This document shows positions 1-12,351 of a stretch of 64,000 nt of DNA, one piece after another. How positions within the stretch are numbered: position 1 is the stretch's first letter; each line of letters starts with the position of its first letter. The stretch spans positions 868,001 through 932,000 of the forward strand of contig JABYQQ010000013.1 of the NCBI GenBank assembly GCA_022605405.1. The letters run 5' to 3'. The translations under genes were made by a program, and so were the position numbers. Under the pieces are notes generated by a model. That model did not search any database, was not told the DNA's origin, and was given only the letters and a program-made list of their open reading frames with translations. Origin of the DNA: Earliella scabrosa. Lineage: Eukaryota; Basidiomycota; Agaricomycetes; Polyporales; Polyporaceae.

Positions 1-408
1 GAAGGGGGGACTCACTGTTCGAAGCGGAAGGAGTGGTTCCACGGGCCCTCGTCCGAACCTGGCATGACGCACACAGGCGTCAATTTCTCTACGCGCAAGG
101 ACACGAGGGGCACCGCGAGGACGTACCGAACATGATGTTGCCCGCGCCGACGAAGACCACGTTGAACGAGTCTGTTCCTCCGATATGCGACGCCCTGGCG
201 CGAACGCATATCAGGCGTGTGTCGACTTTTGGGGTTGCGCGACGCGTACTCACTTGTCCATGGGGATCAGCCTGGAGGGGTCGATCGAGGGGCGGCGCGA
301 GGACGCGCCCGACTGCCGCCTCGAGATGGAGGTGGGCGAGTCGAGCACGGACGGGCGGCGGAAGGAGGAAGTCATTGGGCTGACGAGCTCAGAGGTGCGA
401 CGCGACAT
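1..408 (-). CDS. Gfo/Idh/MocA-like NAD(P)-binding oxidoreductase, 5' part only
   Basis: This is the start of a gene that runs off the left edge. Exons on the minus strand are 408-254, 194-127 and 58-16, and a further GTGAGT donor lies at 15-10, so the next exon is outside the window. A Ser/Arg-rich, low-complexity leader of about 50 residues comes first. After it the spliced reading gives NVVFVGAGNIMFGSDEGPWN, a beta strand plus the glycine-rich turn of a Rossmann nucleotide-binding fold. This motif is typical of fungal Gfo/Idh/MocA-type dehydrogenases of unknown substrate. The catalytic part is not visible, so substrate and cofactor preference cannot be judged. The leader has no clear signal peptide and a cytosolic location is likely. 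A TATA-like element lies about 130 bp upstream. Confidence 0.75.
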
Positions 409-921
409 GGTCGAAGCTGGGGGTAAGGGTATAGAGCAAGTCAGGCGCTGCGATGGAGGCTGATATATGCGCGCGAGCCTGGTGGTCACGGAGGCGAGAC
501 GGGGGGACAGAGAATGGAGAGAAATGAGGCGCGTCGCTATATAAGGCGGGGACCGAGACGTGGAGCGTGTGGGGGTTCTCGATCGAAGAGAGCCATCATC
601 GCAGAGCAGCTGCTCCCCGTCCGCCTTATCCACCATCGATTTTCTCGCCCAGCGTAAAGTTTACCTTTCCCGTCCGGAACAGCTTCCGATTCGTCCACCT
701 GCAATGTTGCCTCTCTCTGTGGTCTCGCCCTCATCGCCAGCGCGGGCACCGCCGACCACCCGCAGTCATCAGTACAAATACACAATTTCGCATCCCCGCA
801 CGCGCGCACGACGCGGGTGCGGTCTTCCAATCATAAGGACATTACTTCCAATACGCCGTCGTGTGCAACGTCGAGGTCGTCGTCAAGCCACCCCTGCAGT
901 CTCTAATGCACACCGTCTGAA
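409..921. other. Intergenic: promoter of the oxidoreductase, 3' flank of the coiled-coil gene
   Basis: Apart from the TATA-like element I see no feature. Open frames crossing the stretch are rich in Arg, Ser and Pro, lack splice-consistent continuations and look like GC-driven noise. Confidence 0.5.
538..543 (-). promoter_or_regulatory. TATA-like element upstream of the oxidoreductase gene
   Basis: TATATA on the minus strand, about 130 bp before the start codon at 408. The spacing suits a core promoter with a 5' leader of roughly 70-100 nt. Position and sequence are the only evidence. Confidence 0.4.
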
Positions 922-1599
922 TCAGTGTGCGCTCTCCCCAGACCGCCGCTGCGCGCGCGACTCGAGGTCCTTCTGCCTCCGTTCCGCCGCCTCCAGCCGC
1001 TCTGTCATCGCACGCAGCTCTTCCTTCAGCTTCTCGTTCTGTTCTGCGAGCTTCATCACGTTGCTTTGCCTCTTCTGGACTCGGTCCATCCTGTCAGGTG
1101 TAGATAGAGTACGTCAACACGCAGCTCTCGTCCAACAAGAAGTGAATAAGCGCCCATATACGCTCCGCGCCGTGATCATGCGCACTGGGAGCACATAGAG
1201 GGGGAGAAAGGTTCGTCAAAGGGGACGAAACTGAAAGACGACGTACTCCTCCACTTCCTGCTTGCCCTCCGAGAGGATCGAGTTGAAATCAATCGTGAGG
1301 TCGAGCTCGGACTGTGGCAGCTCGAGGTCCAACCGCGCAGGCTCCGACGGCAGGCGCTCGTGCAGGTAGTCGTCGAACACGTCCTCCTCGTCGTAGTAGT
1401 CCTCGCCGGCCTGCTCGCCCCGATGCGAGAGGGGCGTAGCAGATCTGCCGATGTGCGAGCCCCCAGACGGCTCTTTCCTGCGCAGGCGGGGGGAGGTCAG
1501 GGCGACACTAAAGCCTAAGCGCGTCCGCGCACGCGTCGATCAGCGACGACGGACGCACCCATGCTGGAGGTACTCGTGCTCGGGTCGGCCTGCACTCAT
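922..1599 (-). CDS. Small acidic coiled-coil protein, function unknown
   Basis: Three exons (1599-1559, 1477-1247, 1090-922) join in frame to a 146-residue protein, and all introns are GT-AG. Residues 30-85 are strongly acidic (Asp/Glu/Tyr-rich, including DYYDEEDVFDDYL). The last third, from about residue 90, is a Lys/Glu/Leu-rich helix with heptad-like spacing (KLAEQNEKLKEELRAMTERL), which predicts a coiled coil. There is no signal peptide or membrane segment. Clean frame closure across both introns and the compositional change between halves support a real gene. I do not recognise the family. A small subunit or adaptor of a larger complex is possible, but that is inference. Confidence 0.7.
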
Positions 1600-2344
1600 G
1601 GCTTGCTATCTGAGTTGGACAGACGTGCAGAGGGCGGGGGGCAGGAGGGGGGCAACGGGGGCAAGGGCGGAGGTGAGGGTAGGAGTGTTAGAAGCAGCGG
1701 TCGATGGCCAACGCGATTTCGATTCCATGACAGTGATCACGCCCTGGCCGACCGGCTGCAACCCTGCCAGAACCTGCATTTGCCGCGTTCCTTTCTCCTT
1801 TCTTCTGACACCGCTTTCCGACGCGATCTGCCCATGATCGCCGCCCATACTCGACCGTTCCGCTCCTCGCGCTCTCGTCGTAAACTATGCATTATGTACT
1901 CAGTACAGCGTGAAGACGGAAGTATAAGACATGAGATCGGGAGACGTGTCACGGCTACATGGTCATGATCATGAACTACAACGACAGCGAAGACAGCAAG
2001 CAGGGCAGAGACTGTCCGAGAGGGGAAGCAGTAAGGTATTCCGGTCATCAGAGGGGAATTAGCGGTGTCAGAGGGGGCTAGTGGCAATGGAGATGAGGGG
2101 GGGAGGAGGCCGGAACAGCGCACCTGCGCGCAGAATACAACACTAATTGAGCGATAAGACTACAGCAACGAGACCGGGGAAGCAGGAGCACAAAACCGTA
2201 GGGAAACCAGAAGCACTGTGAGAGTAATGGAAGCATGCGTTGCGGGGAGGTATCAACATGTAGACGGGGAAAGTGGGATATCGCGAAAAACGGAGCGGCA
2301 GCAACGGGAAGGGAAAAGGAATCAGTATCGTGCGTAGCACGACT
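1600..2344. other. Intergenic, nothing recognised
   Basis: About 745 bp between the start of the coiled-coil gene and the stop of the next minus-strand gene. Short open frames exist on both strands, but none has family resemblance or a plausible splice pattern. Confidence 0.5.
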
Positions 2345-4207
2345 CTACGTCACCTCGAGCACAGAGGTCTCCAGGACACGGAACTGGGTAGTGTCCTTGC
2401 TCAGCTCGGACCAACCGACAACTTCGCGCCAATTCATCGCATTTGCCTCCTTTTCGCCAGCACCCGAGAAGAGACCAAGCTCATCGTCGGTCACACCGCG
2501 GAACATGAGGAACAAGCGCGTGAATACGCAGTTCTCGACCGTAACTGATATGTCAATCGCGGCAGCGATCTTGCTGGGGGACATGAATCGGTAGGCGATG
2601 TTACGGTGCGCAGAGAACGCGGCCATGTTGTTGCTATGTGACGGGTAATCAGTTGGATTCCAGTTACGAAAGAGAAGAGAGACCTACTTGATGAAGGACG
2701 TTCGGGCGAACAGCGACATCCCCAACTGATCGAGGACACGCATGAGATGAGGGACAAAGTCGCGGAACGACATTGCGAACCCGTTTCGGGGCGCGATGAA
2801 CTCGTGTGGATCGAGCATGCCGGGTTCCGGTCTGGGATATACACATCAGTCAAAGACGACTTACGGATCCAACGTAACACTCACATCGCTTCATAGTATA
2901 ACGACGTTGCGGTCATCTCCGTCTCGAAGTGCTCGACAGCACCGCCAGGATGGACACGTAAGAACCATTTGACTTTGTTGGGGTTCTCGGGGACAGGCTC
3001 TGCGGGTGGCCAGCTCACGCCCATCTTCCAGAGCGGAGAAAACGAGAGGATGACGTCCGCGTACTGTTGAGCAGGAGCGAGAATGCTGAGGTGACACTTC
3101 GCTGTGGCTGGCTTGGCAACAACAGCGAGCTTGTTGATGACTCGGGAGTCGACAATGAGGTCGGTGGAGACATTTTCGGTGTTTTGAATGCGGGTGCCCG
3201 AGAACTCCATCTTGTGCACGTCCCCATCATGCACAATATCGAGCTTTCCCCAGAAGGAGCCATCGACGGTCGTTCCATCCTCCATCCGCGCCATATCCAG
3301 CTCGTCGGAGGTAATCGTGGTATCCAGCGCCACAGTTTGCCCGGGCGCAAGCTCTAGGCTGAACGTTCCGGGCATCTCCAGCACAGGCGGCGGTCTGGCG
3401 ATTGAGGTTAGCTGTTTGCATCGAACGACAATGAAAAGAACTCACGGCGGCGGACTGCGTGATAGCAGAGGTTAGCTCTGCATGACACGATTATACAAAT
3501 GCCACTCACGGAGGTTCATCTGGGGGCGGAGGAGCATCACACACGATCTCAACCCGCAACCCTTGCACTCCCATAATCGCGATTTGGTACGAGTCCTCGC
3601 TCGTCAACTGGAAAATGAGGTTGATTGGCCATGGGGTGTGATCGCGGAGAGCACAGTACTCACATAAATATAAGGACCCGCTACCAGACGCTGCACAAGG
3701 AACAAGGGTGAGCAATCAACGGCGTCGCATATCGATCGTTGCTTACCGCTGCATGCAAGGACGCATAGTCAATAGGAACCCTCAGCCCGAAGTGAACGTC
3801 TGGAGGGGGCTTGATCCAATCTCGTGCAAGTGCATCCAATTCCTATACCGGACATGAAGACCTTGATGCGAATGGGGGCGAATCAAGCGGGAACATACCA
3901 CATATGAATTGGGCAGCTACCTCATATTACATGAGTGGCGCTCACTAATGGTGCAAACAGGCTACTCACCATCCGTACCGTCTCCATATCTTCGAATGCG
4001 AGGGTGAGAAGCCTTTGCCTCGTCAAGGCTAGCTGAGCCTGGCGTTCATGGAGAGGGGGCTCCTTTGGGGTTTTGGGAGTCTTGAACCTGCCCCAGAAGC
4101 CCTGCGATGAGGGGAGGCTCGCGTTTGAGCCGCTATCATACCTATGATTATCAGATCACACCGCGCTTGTAGAAGAACGAGTACACTCACGTCGGGGAGA
4201 GCAGCAT
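2345..4207 (-). CDS. Conserved-looking multi-exon protein of unknown function
   Basis: I can follow one reading frame through about nine exons from MLLSPT to LETSVLEVT, roughly 480 residues. It includes a 9-nt exon (3446-3454) inside a proline run. The N-terminal 60 residues are basic and polar. A region starting ELDALARDWIKPPPDVHF follows, then PPPPDEPP plus further prolines, then a beta-rich body with SFSPLWKMGVSWPPAEP and KVKWFLRVHPGG. The C-terminal part contains RNIAYRFMSPSKIAAAIDIS and FTRLFLMFRG. No signal peptide or membrane helix is apparent. Frame closure through many GT-AG introns argues for a real, constrained gene. I cannot assign a domain. The second intron (after VRM) and the exon following it are the least certain joins. 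Confidence 0.75.
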
Positions 4208-5682
4208 CTTGGGGACGGAGGGGGAGGGAAAGGGAGTGGAAGAGTAGCGGGATGAGGAAGATGACGAGGCTTAATATGGATTAGAGGGAGTCAGAGGATG
4301 GGAGAGGGAAAGAGGGGACACGAGGCGGCGGGAACACGAGGCAGCAAAGATTGAAAGCAGAATAAGACGGCCTCTGGAGGGAAGATCAGTCGAGATAAGT
4401 AGCCCCGATGGTGATAGATAGTCCGAGGCTGTAGCTCTTCTCCACTTCAGCCCTTGGCCCAGCGTCCGCGGCGCCCTTCTCGACGCCGTCGTTGCGGGCG
4501 TCGCTGGACACCTCGTCCTCGCCGCCGCCCACACGGCGCGCGCTCCGGAACACGTGCCGGTCTCCCGGGGTCCCGACTCTACGAACTCTCTGGAAACCTC
4601 TTCCCGGTGCGAGGAAGACTTTGGACTCGGAGTCCAGACATCCCGGCAGCCATGGTTACTAGTCCTACTTACCGTTGGTACATCTGAGAGCAACCTCCGT
4701 CTAGAAAACATCGGCTTTGGGGTCCGCGTGTTATTAGCGCCGGTCGCACTACTGCCATTTCTGGATGATCATACTGAACGCCTCCCGAGTCCCGATCGAC
4801 CTTTGCATCGACGGGCTCATGCAGGATAACTTCAGTCTCATTCTCCACATGTGGAGTGATCTCCTCTTCGCCGACTTCAAGGCGCGACTTCAAGGCTCAC
4901 AGGCAATCAATCACCAGGCTAGGCTACAGAAGTCGGCCCTCACGAACGAACTCGCGACATCGAGCCTGTGGCACAAGTCCAACGCACAGCACGTGCGGTC
5001 CTTCCCCAAGGAGGTCCAAGAAGACTTCTGGGAGGTCCAAAAAGCTTGACAGGTGGCGTCGAGAGAGTTTCACGTCCCCCGTGGCTTCACGGTAAAGACG
5101 ATGCCGGCCGGAGCCATCTATTAACTGGAAGAATGGAGATCGTACTGTGTCGAGTGCACCGTGAGTGTCTTCCTAGCTATCTGTACTCAGGCGTTATGCA
5201 CAACATCAACAACATCGCAGGATTCTGAAGGGCCGGTCAATGATTGACGGACTGCACCGTGTGCGTGTTCCGACGTTCCTGGTCGATGGGCGGGAAGACT
5301 TCTCGCACGTCTGGTAGCACCATTCTTTCAGCACATCCGCAGGGTCCAAGAGGTCACTTTGGAGAAGTCAAGCCACGCGCCGTTCTTCGAAGAACGTGAA
5401 CATACGTGCGGATAGGCGGAGATTTCCTGAGGCTGGAAGCGTGAACATTAACGTGTTAAGCCATGGACCACCATACTATCTGCGACTCCCATGTCGAATG
5501 CATGTACTTCGAACTTCGAAGCTCGTCGTTTGGGTTCTGGCCTGTGACTCGAGCTCACTGTTTTCGTCGATTGATGATGGTCGGCAGAAAGACGGATGCG
5601 ATGATCTCATAGGTCGGGCGCCAGCACAGCGCATGTCCGAAACGCCCCGTCAGCGTGATTTCTTCCTCATTCTCTGTCCGCC
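4208..5682. other. Intergenic, possible relict coding fragments
   Basis: Nearly 1.5 kb without a supportable gene. On the minus strand, about 4393-4560 is very GC-rich and open for about 55 codons. On the plus strand, 4765-5049 is open for 94 codons and carries short internal direct repeats (cgacttcaaggc; gaggtccaa). Neither has a recognisable domain or clear splice sites. These could be decayed exons or chance frames. Confidence 0.35.
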
Positions 5683-6707
5683 ATGCACCGCGCTGCCCTC
5701 CGCGTCCCCCTTCGCCACGCCCTCGCACCCCCGAGGAGGACATTCGTCTCGACCGTCCTCCTCACAAAAGCATGGGAGAATGAATCCGTCGTCGAGCTCA
5801 GGAAGGAGGCCAGGAAACGCGGGCTGTCCTCGTACGTCGCGCCTCACTCGAACGCACGCGCGTGCCTCACCCTTCGCTCTCTTCTTCTCCTGCAGCAACG
5901 GAACAAAGGCGACTCTGGTAACGCGCCTTCAGGAGGATGACAAGAAGAAGACGTTGGCACCCGAGCCCTCACCTGTCGCTCCCCGATTCCGACGCGCCTC
6001 CACCAGCACGACCCCTCCGAGCGAGCCTGAGACGGAGGTCCCTGGCATCCCCTCCACCGCAGAGGCCACTCACCCTAAGTTCAACTTGGACATACTCATT
6101 CCTGAGACGGCCCAGCCTGAACCTGAGGTCGACGTTCCAATTGTGCGTGCACCACGTATTCCACCCGCCTAGTCTCCAACTAAATGTGCCGTCTTAGCCG
6201 TTCGTCCCCGACTCCTGGGAATCCTCGAAGCTGAAGCACGAGTCCGCGCCTGCAGAACCCCCGTCTTCGACGGAACCTAAGGTCGTCGTGGTGGGCGGCG
6301 CGGCGACCCATCCTGGCGGTGGTCCTTCGCACAACCTCTACTCTCCCGGTCCGTCTTCTCCGTTCACATATGAGTCGGAAGTACCGCGCAAGGTACCCGC
6401 GTCGAACGTTGGCAAACTTTTTGCCGACATGGCAGACGACCTCGGTCTCCCTACGACGTTCAAGCTTTCTGGCTCTGGTGAGGCGCAATATGACGTAGCG
6501 GCGACGACGGAGACGTCCGGAGCGCAAGGCAAGAAGTACTCCAGGACACTTGACGAGGAGGAGAAGCAGGGTCTCTGGGTCCTCTTCGGTCTGTTCGCCG
6601 GTTCATTTGTTGCTGCCAGTATCTTCGCGCCTGTCTCGGCATGGGCACACAAGGTGGAGAAGAAGGCGGCGGACGTGGAGGAGAAGTCTGTGGGAAAGAA
6701 GCACTAG
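5683..6707 (+). CDS. AIM34: Mitochondrial SAP-domain membrane protein, AIM34-like
   Basis: Exons 5683-5831, 5896-6142 and 6198-6707 give 301 residues. The N-terminus ([20 protein letters not shown]) is Arg-rich without acids, a typical mitochondrial presequence. Residues 31-64 form a SAP motif (helix-turn-helix; ENESVVELRKEARKRGL, then GTKATLVTRLQE) whose two helices are split by intron 1. A long Pro/Ser/Glu linker follows. Residues about 259-283 form one hydrophobic segment (LWVLFGLFAGSFVAASIFA), followed by a basic tail. This architecture matches the fungal AIM34 family (altered inheritance of mitochondria). Its molecular role is unknown; SAP motifs usually bind nucleic acid. It lies 182 bp upstream of another mitochondrial gene on the same strand. 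Confidence 0.85.
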
Positions 6708-6889
6708 AGACCCGCCTCCTTGGTTGTGGTGGACTGGACATATAGATAGAATCATCCGTATCACACCGCTATCTATAATGTACCCAAGCCTAGCTCTATG
6801 TAATGGCACCGCGCCCTCTCATCGCAGTCTCATGCGTTTATGCGCGCCTCGGGGAGCGCGGGCGTTCTGCACCTCTCCAAGGGACCACC

Positions 6890-7523
6890 ATGCTCAGGAT
6901 CCCCCGAACATCTGCTTGTTCTCTCAAATCTTCGCATGTGCGGACGTTCCATGTCTCGTTGAGCCGCAAACATCTGGTCGGCCCACCAGACCCGGTCTCG
7001 CACCTACGGCCCGTCATTTACGACGACGCGCCCCCACCTCCGCCGCCTCAGGTTCGGCATCCATACTCGCTCAGGGAGTTCACAGGCGACACTCGGGAGT
7101 ACCAGTGGAAGATGCAGAGGCAGGAGATTGACGCGTTCAACCACGAGTTCTGGCAGGAGGTGCGTGTGCTCCTTTCGGCCCCTACGTCCTCAGCCATCCA
7201 CACCTCCCTCAACATCTGGGTCTACCTCAGCACCCAAAACGCTCATGCTCCTGCCCTGCTTGCAGAGTAATACCCGCTTCTATGCCGCAAAAGAAGCCGT
7301 GCTACAAAGCCTTCCGGAGAGTACAACCCCCGAGCAGCGCGAGGTCGCGTTGTCCGACTTCTACACCCGCTGGGTCGCACAGGAGCGCACGCGGCTCGAC
7401 GATTACGGCGAGGAGTGGCGGCGGCGGAACTGGGCGCAGATCACGCTGGGTGCGCGCGTACGATACGAAAAGTTCCTGTCTCGTATCATGCATCCGTTCG
7501 GACGGACGCCAGATGACCAATAG
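6890..7523 (+). CDS. COA8: Cytochrome c oxidase assembly factor COA8 (APOPT1) homologue
   Basis: Exons 6890-7159 and 7266-7523 give 175 residues. The start at 6890 was chosen because it opens a basic presequence (MLRIPRTSACSLKSSHVRTF). An upstream in-frame start at 6803 would add 29 residues that look like read-through. The core contains HPYSLREFTGDTREYQWKMQ, then FYAAKEA, and a helical C-terminus with EEWRRRNWAQITLGAR, matching the APOPT1/COA8 (DUF2315) family. In animals COA8 is a mitochondrial matrix protein needed for complex IV assembly or protection. The same role here is inferred from family membership. The stop faces that of NUP133, 177 bp away. Confidence 0.85.
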
Positions 7524-7700
7524 TACTATCCGTTCTCCGACGGGCTCCCGACATACAAGTCCAGACAGAAGAATGTGTGTCCGTGAGTCTGGTCCGTATT
7601 GTCCACTCGTACATGTGTCAAAGCGCTACAGCAACGATACAGTAAGCATCTACATTTTGGGGCAGCAAGCGTTCGAAGAAATGTCCAGGCAATAAGGAGG

Positions 7701-10700
7701 CTATGACCGGTTTGCCTCGTTGATGTCGCTCTCCACCAGCTGTTCCACGCTCTGGTATGTACCGTCCAAGTCCAGGTCGTGCAGCTGTACCCTGTCACGG
7801 TCGTAGTCACGGTCGATTGCGATAATCTCGTCGGGAGACAGGCCTGGCCAACGGCGCGCAATCTCGTCCTGTGAGGGAACGTCCAGAGCTTCGTTGGGTG
7901 TGAGCTTGTAGCCCTCGGGACGGTGCTTCTTGTGCGCGATAGCCTGGAGCGCAACGTATAGTGCAGTGCTTCGTAGCCGTTCATCCAGCTCCTGGTCCGA
8001 CACACCCATTGTTTGACGGATGGAATTCCAGCTGCAGGGGAATGTGAGAATAGCCGATTTGACTATATAATGGGCTGCTCACTCGTCGTGTATGTAGATT
8101 CGGCGCCAGACGTTCTTGAACGCACTCAGCCTTCTGGTACTGGGAACGTTCTATCAGAGAGGCGTGAGTTCGGGCCCTTGCAGGATGTCAAACTACACAT
8201 TACCTCTGCACGAGCCAGCAGGTGCAAGGCAGCCGTGTAGTCATCAACGCGCCCCGTGTTGTCCTTGAGGCTTAGTACATCCGCCATGTCTTCAACTGAC
8301 AAGGCTTTGCCCTGAAGGAGCTGGCGTACGAGGAATTTGAAGACCTAGATCCCATTATGAGCATCCTTACACGTATCACGTATTGCAAGGAGGGATATAC
8401 TTACGTTGTAGAATGCTTTGCGGTTCGCATTCAAATTCCCGGCCTTATTCTGAGCGATTGTCTCCACCTGCATCTCGAGCGACTGCCTTGCTCGGACGGT
8501 TGCAAGCACGGATTTGAGATCTTCGATCAATGTCTCGTGGACGCTGACGAAGTCCAGGCCGTCGTGGAATACTACACAAAGATGAGTGTCGTATAAGGGG
8601 CGATCGAACGGCATTCGTACCGTCCAACACGTCCTGGCTGACTGCAGTCTCGCCCTCGTGCAGTTGCGCAAGATGCGATAGTTTGCCGATGCTGAGCATG
8701 AGCTGCCGACGAATGTGAGACAGTCGCCAATATCATGACATGCAGACCCGACTCACGTGCTTCGAGGCTAGCTCGGAGGCGTGCTCCGCTTCGGTCTGCA
8801 ACGCTTGGGAGGCAGCGGCATAGCGACCCCGGCCAATGTCGTGAAGCCACGAGATTCCAGGATGGTTGTGTTCAGCGAAGAATAAGTCGAGATACTCGGT
8901 ATGGCCTTGGCTGAACATAGTGCGGAGCTCGCCATGCTCGATGTACCACTGGAACAACTCCGTCGTGAATGCGTCCTTGAACTTCTCGATGTACGCTTCG
9001 ATCCGAGCAGCGTTGGGATTCTCTTGCGGCGGATAGACTTTGCCTTTATGACAGAGAGCCGCGAGACTGCGGAAGTCGTGATAGTCTTCCGCAAGCCTGA
9101 ACGCCTCGTTGGCGAAGTCATTCCTCCCTGTGCACAAGTAAGTCTGCGGCGCACTGTGTATTTCAGGGAGCGTGGCTCACGAAGGATTTCAAGGATTTCT
9201 GGACGGAGTTGATGGAACCTTTGCTCGAGCTCTGACCGATCCCTCTCAGCCCCCGTCTCTCCAGCGGCACTGGGGCTACGAGAACGTCTCAGCAACGAAT
9301 AATCCCACGTCAGACAGACGACCTACCTCCCAAGCCAATCCAAGCGCTCTTGTATGCACCTGAATAGACACGACGCCAACTCTGGCAGCTGCGATCTTGG
9401 CAACTTCTTCGCGTTCGCCGTATTGGAATCGCCAGACGGCGCTTCAACGAGCGCGGTAGTGAGGTTGAACAGCTCGTTCACGATGCCAATGATGTTCATC
9501 TGGCTCGTCCACGGATTGATCATAGGCAGGACGATTCCATAGACACCGAGATTGTATTCGCGGTAGTTGAACGCGCTTTGCAGAATGGTCTACAGACCGG
9601 TTATGAACACGTCGTTGCAAATGAGCCGACGACGTACCAGGACGATCTGGTTGGCTTGAGGGATCACTTCTGCAGATTTTCCAGTCATATCCGATCCGGA
9701 TATGCGGACAAGCTCAGCAACATGAGGGAACAGACCACCGAGGTCTCGCACTCGTGTTCGGAGGAACGCTCGAATGCCGTCTTCATGATGTCCTTCGCCA
9801 ATGGCATTCATGTAGTGATGGACAGCTCGTTGGAGGGTGCGCTGACTCTGTCCGGCGCTGGTCATTTTAGTCAGTATAGGACTTCCCCCGGATAGGTATG
9901 AGACGAACTGGAGCAGCTCGTTGTGGCGGACCCAGAGCTGGTGGGCTGCGTATAGCTTCTCTGCGTCAATTGCTAGTGTCTGGCGACTCCGTTGGGACAT
10001 CTATGCCAGAGCGAATTAGTAGTAGGCTGTAGCTCTCGCACTCGAACATCATACCTTCGTCAGCACAGAGTTGTCGTTGATGAACTTGATGAGGAAGCTA
10101 AGACGGTCTTTGCGACCGGTCATCTGTGCATTGAGATCATGGTGGGCGCGTACGACCTCACTATCTGCGTGCCGAACGATATAGGTCAATCAGCGTCGAA
10201 TTTCTGATAAACAACCTCCTTACGACGTACCTGACTCCAGCACGGCCTCGCTCAGCTGCTCGGCACCAGACATGAGGGCCTCTTCATCGATTTCGGGAGG
10301 AAAACTGAAATGCAAGGGGTTCTAGACCCATACCATCAAAATGTGAGGTTGGTTATGGCGGTGTTTTCACAGACGGCACAGACGTACCTCGGGTAACGAC
10401 CCGTAGAGGATGGCTTTGGTCATCGTCGACTTGATGAGATTGGCACGGCCCGTCCTGGAAAGTATCGTTAGCAGAGAGTAGTATTGGTCAAGGAGTCTCT
10501 GGGGCTCACTCGGGATGGAATAGTGCAACCTCCTCCATGTCGATCACAGTCTTCATCATGGTTGCAGCAGTCAACACAAGGAGCGAGCCCTCTGATTCGA
10601 CAACACCGACGCCCAAGGTGCGGTCGGTAGATGACTTCAGCTCGAGGCGATCCATGTACTCATTTTCTGTCAGGATATTAGAATGTGCATATCGTGACGG

Positions 10701-12351
10701 AATAGTAACCACAGCTGAGGTACCTTGTGCGCATATTGTAACCGCATCGCCGAACTGTACGGCGACCAACTTCTCAGGCACGACAATCTGTAATCTAGGA
10801 TGCATGGGTGCACCCGAACTTGACGTCTATCGGGGACTAAGTCAGACATCGCGTTCAGAGATGGATAGATGCTCACGCTTTGATATGGCACGGCTTGGAC
10901 CTTCAGAACTTGGAAGGATCCAGGGAGATGTCGCAATAGGACCACAGCATAGACCCGGCGAGGGTGCGTCGAGGTTTCCAAGAGCCCACTAGGTTCATCC
11001 TGCCCAGCGAATGAGACCAGCATGACCATGTCATTTGACCTGTGATAGCGGTGAGAAATGTTGCTAGCGAACTGCTGAGCAGTCACTTACCCTTGCAGCT
11101 TAAGGTCGACTAGTTCGAGGTCTAGTTCTGTATCTTCCTGGGATGCATTTGAGAAATGCTCTCGAACAGCGGCGCGAGTCTGCTCTCCGATATCCTCCTC
11201 CAACAGCAATTCCTCCCAGCCCTCCACGGACATATTCCACTGTTGTAGTCTTGAGTCTACAAGTGCCCACACAACTCGGCCTGTTGCATCGCGAGCTAGT
11301 GCACCCACTGCTACAGCGTTGATGTTACCACGCTGGGGTTGTAGCTCTTGGACTGACCAGAAGCCAGGGAGAAGGCGCGTTAACGAAAGCGATGAAGACG
11401 GTCGACTGAAGACATGACTGGACAGATGGTATTTCCCTCCTGACGAGGTCAACAACAATCGGAACAACCGGCCCACAGACGTTGAAATGATGAATGTTTG
11501 AGCCTAGCGAGAAAAATCAGTGAATTGTCGGTATGGCATGGTATTGAACGCAGGTCTCACGTCTGCCCGGGTCAAGCTGGTCACGTTCTCGCCCGCTTCC
11601 AAGTCGAGTTGCGAGAAGGAGAAGTTGTCTCCGCCCGCGAGACCCATCCCAATGCTATCCCAGAAGCGTATTTGACCAATGTTTGAGCTGACGATGAGTC
11701 CGGGTTCTCGCTGGGACCCGAACGGGACGAGCGCATGGAACGGGGTGGTCATAGGCGGTGGGCTGGGTTCTTGAGGACATCCGAAGATATAACAAGTTGG
11801 GGTACCGGTCAATGCCTGAGAGATGGTTTCAACACTCCTCCGCGATGCGCTCAAGTGGTTAGAGACATACCTGGCTATATTTCCAAACGAAGCAAGTTTC
11901 CAGGGATGCGACCACCGCAAACCCAGTTACTGGATCAACGTCTCCGGTGTACCCCTCGTTGTAGAAGTCTACCAAAGGTGTGAGGGGGGATGCATCAGAA
12001 TACAACTCACTACGCACCGGCATTGCGGAGTGCCTGCCTAACCTCCACGGGCAGTTGCGCATAGAACGTCACCGTCATCTCCCTGGACTTCGAAAACACC
12101 GTTTCCGTCTTCAGCCCGCGTTCGAATATTTCTGAGGACTCCTCGTCCACGTCCATCCCTGATCCCGACATGATAGAGTCATCGTCGTGCACAGGAGGCA
12201 AGTTTCCTCGGCGCGCAGGTGTCGAAAAACGCGATTGTGGCTGCGTGCTCCCGAGTCTGGTACGTTTGCTTGGTCCTTGCCTAGGCGGCGAAGGAGACAG
12301 TCCGACCGAGTAGCGCGCCGTGCGCCGCGGGGCAGGAGAAAAGGTCGCCAT
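7701..12351 (-). CDS. NUP133: Nucleoporin Nup133, Y-complex scaffold subunit
   Basis: Nineteen exons joined by GT-AG introns give a protein of about 1,200 residues. The N-terminus is a disordered Ser/Pro/Arg-rich stretch with ARYSVGLSPSPPRQGPSKR. A beta-propeller region follows (GFAVVASLETCFVWKYSQ; IVSSNIGQIRFWDSIGM). The second half is an alpha-solenoid with the hallmarks of the Nup133/Nup155 C-terminal domain (NYREYNLGVYGIVLPMINPW; NEAFRLAEDYHDFRSLAALC; ELFQWYIEHGELRTMF). Nup133 anchors the Nup107-160 (Nup84) Y-complex at the nuclear pore. The start is at 12351 because an upstream extension of the frame would run into the divergent promoter of the PRCC gene, 152 bp away. Splicing is consistent throughout, so the gene looks intact. 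Confidence 0.93.

Noticed and set aside
560..1198. 212-codon plus-strand frame near the left end
   Set aside because: Arg/Ser/Pro-rich, no domain, and it runs antisense through the coiled-coil gene's last exon.
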